A stretch of 64,000 nt of DNA from Rheinheimera pleomorphica. GTDB taxonomy: Bacteria; Pseudomonadota; Gammaproteobacteria; Enterobacterales; Alteromonadaceae. The position numbers and the translations under genes were made by a program. Location of the stretch: contig NZ_SIRR01000032.1 of NCBI RefSeq assembly GCF_011634895.1, positions 45,509 to 109,508 of the forward strand. Direction: 5' to 3'. Under the pieces are notes generated by a model. That model saw only the letters and a program-made list of their open reading frames with translations. It was not told the DNA's origin and did no database searches. This document shows, piece by piece, positions 16,927 through 25,766 of this stretch. How positions within the stretch are numbered: position 1 is the first letter of the stretch; every line of letters starts with the position of its first letter.

Positions 16927-18203
16927 TGCAGCGGGCAATGACGGCATCTTATTTAAAGCAGTACTGCGACACTGTGCTGTGCTGGCTGATCCCGCTGTTT
17001 TTGCTGGTCGACTGTGTTAACGGTGCCTTGTTACAACTCTATGGCAGCAGTTTCAGCGTGTCGCTGTGGTATAAAATTGTCGTGTTGGCGCTGATGGCCA
17101 TCGCGACGCTGCTGCAACAGGCAAAGTGGGCGCTGACGCTGTTACTGCTGCTTTTTTGTATGCTAATCGGCCCGGCCTTACATTGGCCGGAATTAGCCCG
17201 GCGCTGGATACTGGCCGATGTACAACTGGCGGTAAAAGCCTTAAGCCCATTGCTGGCGTTTAGTTACCTGACCGCGCTGGCCGGACGCGCGCCACTGAGT
17301 GCCAGGCGGCTGTTGCAACATACGCTGGCGCTCAGTGCTATTGTGCTGCTGCTCAATGCATTGGCTGGTGTTGCTGGTCTGGGTTTTACCGCCTATCAAC
17401 CGCTTGACGGCGTAGCGCAGTCTTTTCTTGGGATCAAAGGTTTTTTCTATTCCACTAACGAGCTGTCAGCGGTGCTGTTGGTGATCAGTGCGGCCTTGCT
17501 TTGTCTTAGCTGGCCGCAACATAAGCTGGCCTATGTATTGTGCAGTATCACGGCCTTGCTGTTGGCGCTGTCACTGCTAACTAAAACCGGGCTATTTGGC
17601 GTTATGCTATTGGTACTGCTGGTACCGCTGTTACTGCAACCGGCGCCGTTTTGGCAGCAACAAAAAAAGCGGTTGCTGGTTTTCTCTGCGCTATTACTGC
17701 TGGCACTGTTGTTGCTGCTTGCCAACGCTGAAGCCTTGCTAAGGTTGCTGGGTATTTACGACAAGCTCAGTTTTGTTTATCAGCAGCGTGGTATCAGCGG
17801 CATACTGCTGTCATCGCGTGATTATTACGCCCAACAGATCTGGCAAACCGTCAGCACGCATTACCCTGATTGGCAGCGTATGCTGGGCGTAGGCCAGGGC
17901 GGAATTGCGCTGTACTTAAAGAAATACTTCGCCGAGCTGGATTGGTTTGATCTGTATGTGTTTTACGGTGTCGCGGGTATAGCCACATTTTTGCTGACCT
18001 TTGCCCTGTTTATCCGCCATAGCTGGCAGCGCTCAAGACAGGGTGTTGGCCGGGTGTTGTTGCTGTTAAATTTGCTATTGTTGGCGGTGGCGTCGATGGC
18101 AGGCCATATACTCAGCTCGGGTATGTTGTGGCTGCCGTGGGCACTGTGTAATGCGCTGTTGCTGCAAGGCGCGGCCAAGGCTGAGGTTGCTAACAGACGA
18201 TGA
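16926..18203 (+). CDS. Wzy / O-antigen-ligase-like membrane protein
   Basis: The 425-residue product has about ten to twelve hydrophobic segments and one larger periplasmic loop near residues 285-330 (LSFVYQQRGISGILLSSRDYYAQQIWQTVS), the layout of Wzy polymerases and WaaL/RfaL ligases. Sequence similarity in this class is low, so assignment rests on topology and on its place between glycosyltransferases and a YdcF-like gene. It probably polymerises the repeat units. ATG overlaps the preceding TAA by one base. Confidence 0.7.
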   Translation: MQRAMTASYLKQYCDTVLCWLIPLFLLVDCVNGALLQLYGSSFSVSLWYKIVVLALMAIATLLQQAKWALTLLLLLFCMLIGPALHWPELARRWILADVQLAVKALSPLLAFSYLTALAGRAPLSARRLLQHTLALSAIVLLLNALAGVAGLGFTAYQPLDGVAQSFLGIKGFFYSTNELSAVLLVISAALLCLSWPQHKLAYVLCSITALLLALSLLTKTGLFGVMLLVLLVPLLLQPAPFWQQQKKRLLVFSALLLLALLLLLANAEALLRLLGIYDKLSFVYQQRGISGILLSSRDYYAQQIWQTVSTHYPDWQRMLGVGQGGIALYLKKYFAELDWFDLYVFYGVAGIATFLLTFALFIRHSWQRSRQGVGRVLLLLNLLLLAVASMAGHILSSGMLWLPWALCNALLLQGAAKAEVANRR

Positions 18204-18895
18204 AAGATTTATTGGAGCCATTTTTATATCCGCATAATCTGCTACTGCTGGGCTTACTGGCTGCCTGTATTGGCTATCGCAAAAAGGGCCTGTGGTTGCT
18301 GCTGGCTTTTTACTATCTGGCCGGTAATACCTGGCTGGCAAACCAGGTTCGGCACTGGTACAGCGGCTATATTGGCAGTTACAACATTAGCCCGGACAGC
18401 ACCACGCTACTGCTGGGCTGCGGTGGTTCAGCCAGTTCGCTGCCGGCCTGTGCCAAAGCCCGCATCGATACGCTGGTTAGCCAGTTGCCAAAGCGCAGTA
18501 GTGTCGTTATTACGACCGAATACTGTCAGCCTTATGTGGAATATCTGTTAGCCCAGCCCCTTGAGTTGGCGCTGGATTGTTTTAATGGTGGCGACAATAC
18601 CTATCAGGAGTTTAACAGTCTGGCCGCGCGCGGACTAAAACCGGATTATATTGTCAGCAGTGACTTTCATGCCTGGCGGGTTAGCCGGCTGATACAATAC
18701 CACGGCTTATCCAGCAAGGTTATCGCAACCTCCAGCCAGACGTTACGGCAGGTAAACTGCAGTTATAACTGTTTTGTAACGGTAAACCTGAGCAACTTTG
18801 ACTTTTACAGCAAGCTAACCGCCGAGTTTAGCAGTTACGCTGTATATCGTATAACAGCCAGTTGGACCGACTGGTATCAGCCGGCAACAAATTAG
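18200..18895 (+). CDS. YdcF/ElyC-like membrane protein
   Basis: The 231-residue protein has two N-terminal membrane segments (LLLLGLLAACIGYR, LWLLLAFYYLAGNTWLA) followed by a soluble domain resembling DUF218 (YdcF/SanA/ElyC): DSTTLLLGCGGS, TTEYCQPYVEYLLAQPLEL, NTYQEFNSLAARGLKPDYIVSSDFHAWRVSRLIQY. The last stretch corresponds to the usual DUF218 end, where a conserved T-S/D-x-x-H/W-x-x-R appears. Such proteins are linked to envelope polysaccharide metabolism. It ends the rightward polysaccharide operon and overlaps the polymerase gene by four bases. Confidence 0.6.
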   Translation: MKDLLEPFLYPHNLLLLGLLAACIGYRKKGLWLLLAFYYLAGNTWLANQVRHWYSGYIGSYNISPDSTTLLLGCGGSASSLPACAKARIDTLVSQLPKRSSVVITTEYCQPYVEYLLAQPLELALDCFNGGDNTYQEFNSLAARGLKPDYIVSSDFHAWRVSRLIQYHGLSSKVIATSSQTLRQVNCSYNCFVTVNLSNFDFYSKLTAEFSSYAVYRITASWTDWYQPATN

Positions 18896-18938
18896 TTATC
18901 GCGCCTGTCAATTTCTGAATTCAGACATATACTTTGTG

Positions 18939-20081
18939 CTACGGCACTTGCGCCGGACTAACCAACGCCTGGCCGGGTTTGCTGCCTACCCCTAATGCCA
19001 TGGCGGAGCCAAGCCATTTTTCAATCTGGCCTTGGCTGTCATATACCGCGACGGCGCGGGTCAGATGCCAGATATACTGACCATCTAAACGGCGAAAACG
19101 AAACTCAATATTGTACGGATCGCCGGTTTGCAGGCAGTGTTGCCAATGTGACATGACCCGTTCACGGTCTTCCGGGTGGACAATATCCAGCCAGTTTAGC
19201 AGTAAGTCTTCTGTTGGCATGCCGCTAAATACGGTCATCAGTTGGCTGACAAAGGTCAGTTGGCCATCGCTGGCGGCTGTCCACACCACTATGGGCATAC
19301 TGTCGGCCCATTGTTGAAACCGCTGCTGCGCCTGTGCCAGACGCATTTCGCTCTGGTGTACGGCATTGCTGTCCTGTAGTACACCCTGCAACAGGGCATT
19401 GTCGTCGGCACTGCAATGGCCGATAATCCGCAACCAGCACGGAGGCGACGCGTCTGGCCGGCATGGACACTCAATGTCAAAAGCGGTGTGCTGCTCCTGA
19501 CACGCGGTCAGGGCTTGCTGCAGTGCTGAGCGATAGTCGGGGTGAAATAACTGGCAAAACTGACTGACAGTAAGCTGCGTATCCGTGTTGCCTGCGAGCA
19601 GCAAAGCGGCTTGCGGACTGAGCCTGATCATTTTGCTGTGCGTATCCAGATACCAGCAGCCAAACCTGGCCAGCTGGCTAGCCAGCTCTAACTGTTGCTG
19701 CGTTAAGTTGTCACGGATTGCTGATTCGCGCTGTTGTAATTGCATGGCGGAGCGTGTTTGCAGGTAAATCAGCAATAGGCAAATGGCCGCACCGGCACGG
19801 TTCGCCAGCACATAGGCTGATGCAAAACCCGCCGGGGCAGCAGGTGACAACCAGTAACCCAACACTATGGCTGCCACCGCCAGCACAAAGCTGACATTAA
19901 GCACCCGGGGCTGGTTGAGCAGACTGGCTAACAATAACAGCGGCGCGTAAAGCACACCATGAGCAAAACCGAGCTGGGTCTGGCTGTCGGCAATAAGGAT
20001 TAACAGTAACATTAAGTAAATCAGGTAAGCGGCGTTACTGTTGTCACGAAAATGTTGGATCCAATGGCTCATTGTCTGCAT
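18939..20081 (-). CDS. Membrane PAS-domain sensor without output domain
   Basis: The 380-residue protein has an N-terminal membrane region (about residues 15-110, with LIYLMLLLILIADSQTQLGF and YAPLLLLASLL) and then two PAS domains. The second is clear: FQQWADSMPIVVWTAASDGQLTFVSQLMTVFSGMP, DWLDIVHPEDRERVMSHW, FRFRRLDGQYIWHLTRAVAVYDSQGQIEKWLGSAMAL (PAS plus PAC). It ends about 20 residues later with no kinase, GGDEF or other output domain. It may be a decayed or truncated sensor kinase, or act through a partner. It is divergent from the kelch gene. Confidence 0.7.
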   Translation of the reverse strand: MQTMSHWIQHFRDNSNAAYLIYLMLLLILIADSQTQLGFAHGVLYAPLLLLASLLNQPRVLNVSFVLAVAAIVLGYWLSPAAPAGFASAYVLANRAGAAICLLLIYLQTRSAMQLQQRESAIRDNLTQQQLELASQLARFGCWYLDTHSKMIRLSPQAALLLAGNTDTQLTVSQFCQLFHPDYRSALQQALTACQEQHTAFDIECPCRPDASPPCWLRIIGHCSADDNALLQGVLQDSNAVHQSEMRLAQAQQRFQQWADSMPIVVWTAASDGQLTFVSQLMTVFSGMPTEDLLLNWLDIVHPEDRERVMSHWQHCLQTGDPYNIEFRFRRLDGQYIWHLTRAVAVYDSQGQIEKWLGSAMALGVGSKPGQALVSPAQVP

Positions 20082-20146
20082 CCTGCAACCCAGTGTGGGC
20101 TAATTATGGTACAAAGGTTGTAAAGTTGAAAAAAATGAGGTGTCAG

Positions 20147-21148
20147 ATGTGGAAATTTCTTCAGCGGCTGCTGTTATCTGTGGCGTTGTTATCCGGTTGT
20201 GCCAAAGCCGACAGCCTGCATTGGCAAACACTGGCACCTATGCCGCTGGCGGTGCAGGAAATTTACCCGGCCGTGCACAAGGGCAAAATTTATGTCGCCG
20301 GTGGCTTAAGTGATGCGTTAACACAAGACGTGCAGCAAATGACGGCAGCCGTGCAGGTATATGATGCCGCCGTGAATCGCTGGAGCATGGCAGCGTCGTT
20401 GCCCGAGCCGCGCCATCATGCCTATTTATTATCGGTTGATAATAAGCTGTTTTTATTCGGTGGTTTTATTATTGCCGACGGCGGGCGCTGGAGCGCCAGC
20501 GCCGATGTGTTGCTACTTGACGAAGAAGCACAACAGTGGCGCAAAGTGGCACAGTTGCCTAAGCCGCTGACGGAAACGGTGGCGGTAGTGTTAAACGGCA
20601 AAGTACATCTGGCCAGTGGTCGCTCGCCATCTGGCAGCGACAATGCGCAGTGGCGCGATCAGGCCGATGTTAACTGGCACTGGGTGTTTGACCCGCACAG
20701 TTTAAGCGTTACCGAAGCTGCACCCTTGCCGCAGGCGTTTAATAGCGCTACTGGCGTGGTATTAAATGACCGGTTTTATGTTGTTGGTGGCCGCCAGGTC
20801 GGCGGGGCTAACCTGGCACAGTTACAGCGTTTTGATGCGGCAACAAATAGCTGGCAGCCGCTTAGCGCCATGCCACAGGCGCAGGGCGGCTTGGCTGCAG
20901 CTGTGCTTGGCGATGCTCTACTGGTATTTGGCGGTGAGTATTTTGACCATGGTGGCGGGGTGTACCGCCAGGTGTGGCGCTATCAGGCCGGTACGGACAG
21001 CTGGCAACAGGCCGGCACTATGCCACTGCCACGCCATGGCTTAGGTGCCGTAAAGCTGAATAACCAGGTTTATGTGTTGGGCGGTGCGTCTGTTGTTGGC
21101 TTAAAAGCCACCTCTGCTGTGCTTGAAGTTGTGACGCAGCCACAATGA
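20147..21148 (+). CDS. Kelch-repeat lipoprotein
   Basis: From ATG 20147 (AGGTG upstream) the product has 333 residues with a lipoprotein signal ending LLSGCAKA, so cysteine 18 is probably lipidated. The rest is a six-bladed kelch propeller with repeated G-G and Y/W spacing: KIYVAGGL, KLFLFGGFI, KVHLASGRS, RFYVVGGRQ, ALLVFGGEY and QVYVLGGAS. Similar periplasmic propellers include NanM mutarotase, but the binding specificity is not readable. The stop overlaps the start of the ABC exporter by four bases, suggesting a joint function. Starts further upstream overlap the divergent PAS gene and lack a signal peptide. Confidence 0.75.
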   Translation: MWKFLQRLLLSVALLSGCAKADSLHWQTLAPMPLAVQEIYPAVHKGKIYVAGGLSDALTQDVQQMTAAVQVYDAAVNRWSMAASLPEPRHHAYLLSVDNKLFLFGGFIIADGGRWSASADVLLLDEEAQQWRKVAQLPKPLTETVAVVLNGKVHLASGRSPSGSDNAQWRDQADVNWHWVFDPHSLSVTEAAPLPQAFNSATGVVLNDRFYVVGGRQVGGANLAQLQRFDAATNSWQPLSAMPQAQGGLAAAVLGDALLVFGGEYFDHGGGVYRQVWRYQAGTDSWQQAGTMPLPRHGLGAVKLNNQVYVLGGASVVGLKATSAVLEVVTQPQ

Positions 21149-22890
21149 TGAGTGCTCCCTCTGCCGTAATGCCCTGGCTGCTGGGCTTTTTACTGCCGTA
21201 CCGTCGTCGGGTAATACTGGCGCTATTGTGCTTATTGCTCGGCTCGCTCAGCTGGCTGGCACTGGGCCAGGGCGTGCGCTTATTGGTAGATGAAGGCTTT
21301 GTCGCCAATAACAGCGCGCGGTTAAACCAGATTACGCTGGCTATTTTGCTGCTGTGTGCGCTAACGTCACTGGCGGTATTCTGCCGCTTTTACTTAATGA
21401 CCTGGCTGGGCGAGCGGGTTAGTGCTGACATCCGCAACCGGGTGTATCAGCATATGCTTAAGCTGTCGCCCACCTTTTACAGCCAGATGCGCACCGGTGA
21501 GGTGATCTCGCGTTTTACCGCCGACACCACTCTGCTGCAAAGTGTGGTGGGTTCCAGTTTGTCCATGGCACTGCGCTCGGCGGTAACCGCTATTGGCGGC
21601 TTACTGATGATGGCCTTAACCAGCCTGAAAATGACGGCACTGGTGCTGCTGGCGGTGCCGCTGGTACTGTTGCCGATAATAGTGTTGGGGCGTAAGGTGC
21701 GCAAACTGTCGCGCGCCAGCCAGGATAAACTGGCAGATGTTGGCGCCTATGTTGATGAAAGCCTGCATGAAATTCATACCGTGCAGGCCTATGGCCACGA
21801 AGCTATTGATAAGCAGCACTTTGCCAGCCGCATTGAGCAGGTTATGCAGGCGGCACGGCAGCGTATTTTTTACCGCGCCTTGTTAATTGCAGCGGTAATG
21901 CTGCTGAGTATCAGCGCCATGGTGCTGATAAGCTGGGTTGGTGCTCAGGATGTGATGGCAGGTAAGGTTAGCGCCGGTGAGTTAACCGCCTTTATGTTTT
22001 ACGCGGTAATGGTAGCAGGCAGCGCAGCCACCATCAGCGAAGTGATTGGTGATATCCAGCGCGCCGCCGGTGCCACTGAGCGCCTGATTGAACTGGCCAG
22101 CGCGCCGGTAGAGATCAGCTCGCCGTCAGTACCGGCGACATTACCGCTGCCGGTCGCCGGTGCGCTGTGTATTCGCCAGCTTAGTTTTGCCTACCCGCAA
22201 GTGGCTGATAAAACGGTGCTGCAGCAGCTGAATATGGCGATTAAACCCGGCGAGCGTATTGCTTTAGTTGGCCCCAGTGGCGCCGGTAAAACCACCTTGT
22301 TTCAGCTGTTACAGCGCTTTTACCAGCCTGGCGCGGGGCAAATTTTACTCGATGGTGTTGATATCAGCACGCTGGACTTAGCACAGCTGCGTGCCCAGTT
22401 TGCGCTGGTGCCACAGGACGCCGTTATTTTTGCTACTTCAGTGCTGGAAAATGTACGCTACGGCCGGCCTGATGCCAGCGAGCAGGAGGTGATAAACGCC
22501 TGTATTGCCGCCCGGGCTGATGGCTTTATCCGCGATTTTAGTGCGGGCTACGCCACTGAACTGGGCGAACGCGGCGTGCGCTTGTCCGGCGGGCAAAAAC
22601 AGCGCATTGCCATCGCCCGTGCCATCTTAGCTGACCGGCCTGTGCTGTTGCTGGACGAGGCCACCAGCGCATTAGACGCCATTAGCGAGCAGCAGGTACA
22701 GCAGGCATTGGAGCATTTAATGCAGGGCAAAACCACACTGATTATTGCACATCGTTTAAGTACAGTGATTAATGCCGATCGTATTGTCCTGCTGGAGCAA
22801 GGCAAGCTGGTGGCAGTGGGCAACCACCAGCAGTTACTGCAGCAAAGTGCGTTGTATCAGCAACTGGCTGAGCTGCAGTTATTAAACTAG
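21145..22890 (+). CDS. ABC exporter, MsbA-like half transporter
   Basis: The 581-residue protein has six membrane segments fused to an ATPase: ABC membrane domain residues about 20-300, Walker A GPSGAGKTT, Q-loop FALVPQDAVIFA, signature LSGGQKQRIAIARAI, Walker B VLLLDEATSALD and H-loop IIAHRLS. It should work as a homodimer exporting lipids, peptides or drugs. The close coupling to the kelch lipoprotein gene is unusual and may indicate a dedicated envelope substrate. It ends three bases before the stop of ric on the other strand. Confidence 0.9.
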   Translation: MMSAPSAVMPWLLGFLLPYRRRVILALLCLLLGSLSWLALGQGVRLLVDEGFVANNSARLNQITLAILLLCALTSLAVFCRFYLMTWLGERVSADIRNRVYQHMLKLSPTFYSQMRTGEVISRFTADTTLLQSVVGSSLSMALRSAVTAIGGLLMMALTSLKMTALVLLAVPLVLLPIIVLGRKVRKLSRASQDKLADVGAYVDESLHEIHTVQAYGHEAIDKQHFASRIEQVMQAARQRIFYRALLIAAVMLLSISAMVLISWVGAQDVMAGKVSAGELTAFMFYAVMVAGSAATISEVIGDIQRAAGATERLIELASAPVEISSPSVPATLPLPVAGALCIRQLSFAYPQVADKTVLQQLNMAIKPGERIALVGPSGAGKTTLFQLLQRFYQPGAGQILLDGVDISTLDLAQLRAQFALVPQDAVIFATSVLENVRYGRPDASEQEVINACIAARADGFIRDFSAGYATELGERGVRLSGGQKQRIAIARAILADRPVLLLDEATSALDAISEQQVQQALEHLMQGKTTLIIAHRLSTVINADRIVLLEQGKLVAVGNHQQLLQQSALYQQLAELQLLN

Positions 22891-22893
22891 GTA

Positions 22894-23628
22894 TTACTGG
22901 CAACCGCCACAGCAACTCTGGCCGTCGCTACCGTGCGCCGGTTTTGCCTGCGGCTGGACAAATAAAATTTCGTTTTCCAGCAAAATATGCTGCATTAAGT
23001 CTTCTTTTAGTTCCTGTAAGCCCAAATACAGCGCTGTCCAGGTATTGCACGCATCTGCCGGTAATCTGATGTTGTTGGTTAGCCTGTCTAAGGTTTCCAG
23101 CGCATCACCATGCTGCAGGTGCTCTTCTTCCATTACGCTTATCGGCCCGGACGGATAAATACCACCGGCTAACATTGGAAACAAAATTTGCTCCTCTTTC
23201 ATCATGTGGCTTTCCAGTTCCTGGTACATCTCTTCCAGATGTTCGGCCAGGCCGGTTGGGCAATCCGGATCGGCAGCGTGTACATGCTCTACCCGGCGGG
23301 CTAAGCGGCTAAGCTCGGGCAATTGACGGCGGTGGCGCTGGTGAAAACGCTCTAGAATAAACTCAATCAGCTGTTTTACCGGTTTACTGCGCCAGTCGGT
23401 CAGCTCGCCGTCTTGCTGTTGCAACTGTTGCAGTGCACTGAGTATTGGCTCTGCCGCCAGCTGCTTATTCTCTAAAGCTTCACGCAGGCTATGTTTGCCG
23501 CCACAGCAAAAATCCAGTTTGTATTGATGAAATACCGCGGTGGCACCGGCAATGCTGGTGGCCAGCTGGCCCAAAGTGCGATCTAACAGGTTTTGCTGTG
23601 ACAAAGGTAAGTTGCTAATAGCTGACAT
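22894..23628 (-). CDS. ric: Di-iron Fe-S cluster repair protein Ric/YtfE/DnrN
   Basis: The 244-residue protein has the ScdA-type N-terminal domain (LDRTLGQLATSIAGATAVFHQYKLDFCCGGKHSLREAL, with the CCGG motif) and a hemerythrin-like C-terminal domain with histidines and glutamates for a di-iron centre (HQRHRRQLPEL, LEEMYQELESHMMKEEQILFPML, EEEHLQHGDALETL, LMQHILLENEILFV). It repairs Fe-S clusters damaged by NO. The tail ends SCCGGCQ, an added cysteine cluster. AGGAG precedes the ATG. It is divergent from norR and has a sigma-54 promoter with three NorR sites. Confidence 0.92.
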   Translation of the reverse strand: MSAISNLPLSQQNLLDRTLGQLATSIAGATAVFHQYKLDFCCGGKHSLREALENKQLAAEPILSALQQLQQQDGELTDWRSKPVKQLIEFILERFHQRHRRQLPELSRLARRVEHVHAADPDCPTGLAEHLEEMYQELESHMMKEEQILFPMLAGGIYPSGPISVMEEEHLQHGDALETLDRLTNNIRLPADACNTWTALYLGLQELKEDLMQHILLENEILFVQPQAKPAHGSDGQSCCGGCQ

Positions 23629-23686
23629 AAAAACTCCTGCTCAGGTAATGTAACGTTGCGCCATAGCGGCGCGGTTAAGCGTAAAA

Positions 23687-23702
23687 GGCAAGAGTCAGGC
23701 CA
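23687..23702 (-). promoter_or_regulatory. Sigma-54 promoter of ric
   Basis: On the minus strand the sequence reads TGGCCTGACTCTTGCC: TGGC at -24 and TTGC at -12, with the invariant GG and GC exactly ten bases apart. The start of ric is about 60 bases downstream. Upstream NorR sites supply the activator needed by sigma-54. Confidence 0.8.
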
Positions 23703-23743
23703 AAACTACCTCCTTTGATTTATATAGCTTTATTTTATGCTGT

Positions 23744-23798
23744 GGTACATTGAACCCGCAAAATTCAGGGTAATATCTACCCAAGGGTAAAAAACACC
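23744..23798. promoter_or_regulatory. Three NorR binding sites (GGT-N7-ACC) between ric and norR
   Basis: Three exact matches to the Ralstonia NorR consensus occur at 23744-23756 (GGTACATTGAACC), 23769-23781 (GGTAATATCTACC) and 23786-23798 (GGTAAAAAACACC). Start-to-start spacing is 25 and 17 bp. The last site touches the norR start codon, so NorR may also limit its own expression. Confidence 0.85.
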
Positions 23799-25325
23799 AT
23801 GCTGGAAGAAAGTTTAGTTGCCGATTTAGTGACCGAGTTGCCCGCCGCCGTGCGCTTGCAACGTCTGGTGAGCACGCTGCGCAGTCATTTTAACTGCGGT
23901 GCCGTGGGGTTGTTGCATCTGGAGCACGATGTCCTCAAACCGGTGGCATTACATGGCCTGGTACGCGAAGCCCAGGGCCGGCGCTTTGTGGTGGCGCAGC
24001 ATCCGCGTTTGGCGGCTATTCTGGCCAGCCGCAATCCGGTGCGGTTTGAGCCTGGCTCTGAGCTGCCCGATCCCTACGATGGCTTGCTGGCTGACCAGCC
24101 CGGCCAGGCCTTGCCGGTACACGATTGCATGGGCATCGCACTGTATATCGAAGGTCGCTGCTGGGGCGTACTAACGCTGGATGCACTGGATGCCGGCCGT
24201 TTCTCTGCGGCGGCCGTGCCAGACTTACAGCGCTACAGTTTGCTGGTTGAGGCCGCCGTGCGTATGACTGAGCTGGAGCAAGCCAACCGGGCGCTTCGGC
24301 TTAACCATCAGGCTGACGAGCAACAGTTTGAACCGGCCAGCAAGCAACGCTATGAGCTGATTGGCCAAAGCAGTGCGCTAAAGCAAATTTTGCAGGAACT
24401 GACCGTGGTGGCCAACTCAGACTTACCGGTACTGTTACTGGGTGAAACCGGTGTGGGTAAAGAACTGTTTGCCCGCCATTTGCACCGCAGCTCGGCGCGG
24501 GCCGCCAAGCCGATGATCTATATTAACTGCGCCGCTCTGCCGGAAAGCCTGGCCGAAAGTGAACTGTTTGGCCATAACAAAGGCGCTTTTTCCGGTGCCC
24601 ACAGCGAACGCGCCGGCCGTTTTGAAGCGGCTGATGGCGGCACCTTGTTTTTAGATGAAGTGGGCGAGCTGCCGCTGGCGGTGCAGGCCAAGTTGCTGCG
24701 GGTATTACAAAACGGTGAAATTCAGCGGTTGGGCTCGGATAAAAGCCGCACCGTTAATGTGCGTCTGGTCGCAGCGACGAACAGAGATTTAAAGCAGCAG
24801 GTAAAAAGCGGCGAGTTTCGCGCTGACTTGTATCACCGTTTATCGGTATACCCGCTACCGATCCCCCCGCTGCGGGAGCGGCCGGAGGATATTCCGTTGC
24901 TGGCCGGCCATTTTCTCGAGCTAAACCGCAGCCGTTTGGGGCTGCGTGCGCTTAGGCTGTCGGAAGATGCTGAACTGGCGTTATTAAGCTATAGCTGGCC
25001 GGGTAATGTGCGGGAGCTGGAACATGTCATTAGCCGCGCCGCGATAAAAGCGCTGAGTCAGGGCGCGTTGCGCAGCGACATAGTGACTCTGGAAGCTGCA
25101 CTGCTGGACCTGGATACGGTTCCAGCGGCCATAGTGCATACCGAGCAGCATGGCAATGCAGCACAGCAGGGTATAGGGCTAAAACAAGCGGTAAATCAGC
25201 TGCAGCGGCAGATGATCCAGCAGGCGCTGGCGCAGCACGATGGCAGCTGGTCGCAGGCCGCACGCCAGCTTGAGCTCGACCCGAGTAACCTGCATAAACT
25301 GGCACAGCGCTTAGGCCTTAAATAA
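23799..25325 (+). CDS. norR: NO-responsive sigma-54 activator NorR
   Basis: The 508-residue protein has an N-terminal GAF domain (about residues 15-160) that in NorR holds a non-haem iron sensing NO. An AAA+ domain follows, with Walker [18 protein letters not shown], the sigma-54 contact loop [22 protein letters not shown], Walker [11 protein letters not shown] and R-fingers. It ends in a Fis-type helix-turn-helix ([27 protein letters not shown]). The contact loop is GAFSGA instead of GAFTGA, a mild change. Divergent ric and the distant norZ both carry its sites. Confidence 0.93.
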   Translation: MLEESLVADLVTELPAAVRLQRLVSTLRSHFNCGAVGLLHLEHDVLKPVALHGLVREAQGRRFVVAQHPRLAAILASRNPVRFEPGSELPDPYDGLLADQPGQALPVHDCMGIALYIEGRCWGVLTLDALDAGRFSAAAVPDLQRYSLLVEAAVRMTELEQANRALRLNHQADEQQFEPASKQRYELIGQSSALKQILQELTVVANSDLPVLLLGETGVGKELFARHLHRSSARAAKPMIYINCAALPESLAESELFGHNKGAFSGAHSERAGRFEAADGGTLFLDEVGELPLAVQAKLLRVLQNGEIQRLGSDKSRTVNVRLVAATNRDLKQQVKSGEFRADLYHRLSVYPLPIPPLRERPEDIPLLAGHFLELNRSRLGLRALRLSEDAELALLSYSWPGNVRELEHVISRAAIKALSQGALRSDIVTLEAALLDLDTVPAAIVHTEQHGNAAQQGIGLKQAVNQLQRQMIQQALAQHDGSWSQAARQLELDPSNLHKLAQRLGLK

Positions 25326-25326
25326 A

Positions 25327-25352
25327 ATGGGGGCAGAGTCCTCTGACCCCAT
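25327..25352 (+). terminator. Perfect hairpin after norR
   Basis: ATGGGGGCAGAG (25327-25338) pairs with CTCTGACCCCAT (25341-25352) around a two-base loop, apart from one mispair. No long T-run follows, so it may be a palindromic repeat or a weak terminator rather than a classic one. Confidence 0.5.
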
Positions 25353-25367
25353 TGTAACGGAGGGGAT

Positions 25368-25766
25368 TTGACGTTAATACGACGAGTGTTTTGGCGCACG
25401 CTGGCAATATGCAGCCTGGTGCTGGGGTTAATAGGTATACCGCTACCGGTATTACCAACGGTGCCGTTTATTTTGCTCAGTGCCTGGTCGGCCGGTAAAG
25501 GCTGGCCGGCACTGGAGCAGCGTTTATTGGCGCACCCCAAGCTGGGGCCACCGGTGTTGGCCTGGCGTCAATCCGGTATCGTACCGCGGCGCGCTAAATA
25601 CCTGGCCAGTGCCATGATGCTGCTAAGTGCACTGCTGCTGCAGTTATCCGCTGTAGCATTGCCGTTAAAACTGCTGTTACCTTGCTTTTTGCTGCTGGTG
25701 GCCCTATGGCTGTGGCGGCGGCCGGAGCAGCTTAATCAGGATCTCAAAGATGACAACACCCACTAA
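25368..25766 (+). CDS. DUF454 (YbaN-like) inner-membrane protein
   Basis: The 132-residue product has the DUF454 pattern: FWRTLAICSLVLGLIGIPLPVLPTVPFILLSAWSAGKGWPALEQRLLAHPKLGPPVLAWRQSGIVPRRAKYLA, followed by further hydrophobic stretches. The start is TTG 25368, chosen because GGAGGGGA lies just upstream. YbaN has been linked to haem or envelope physiology, but its function is not settled. It overlaps the next gene by 17 bases. Confidence 0.8.
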   Translation: MTLIRRVFWRTLAICSLVLGLIGIPLPVLPTVPFILLSAWSAGKGWPALEQRLLAHPKLGPPVLAWRQSGIVPRRAKYLASAMMLLSALLLQLSAVALPLKLLLPCFLLLVALWLWRRPEQLNQDLKDDNTH

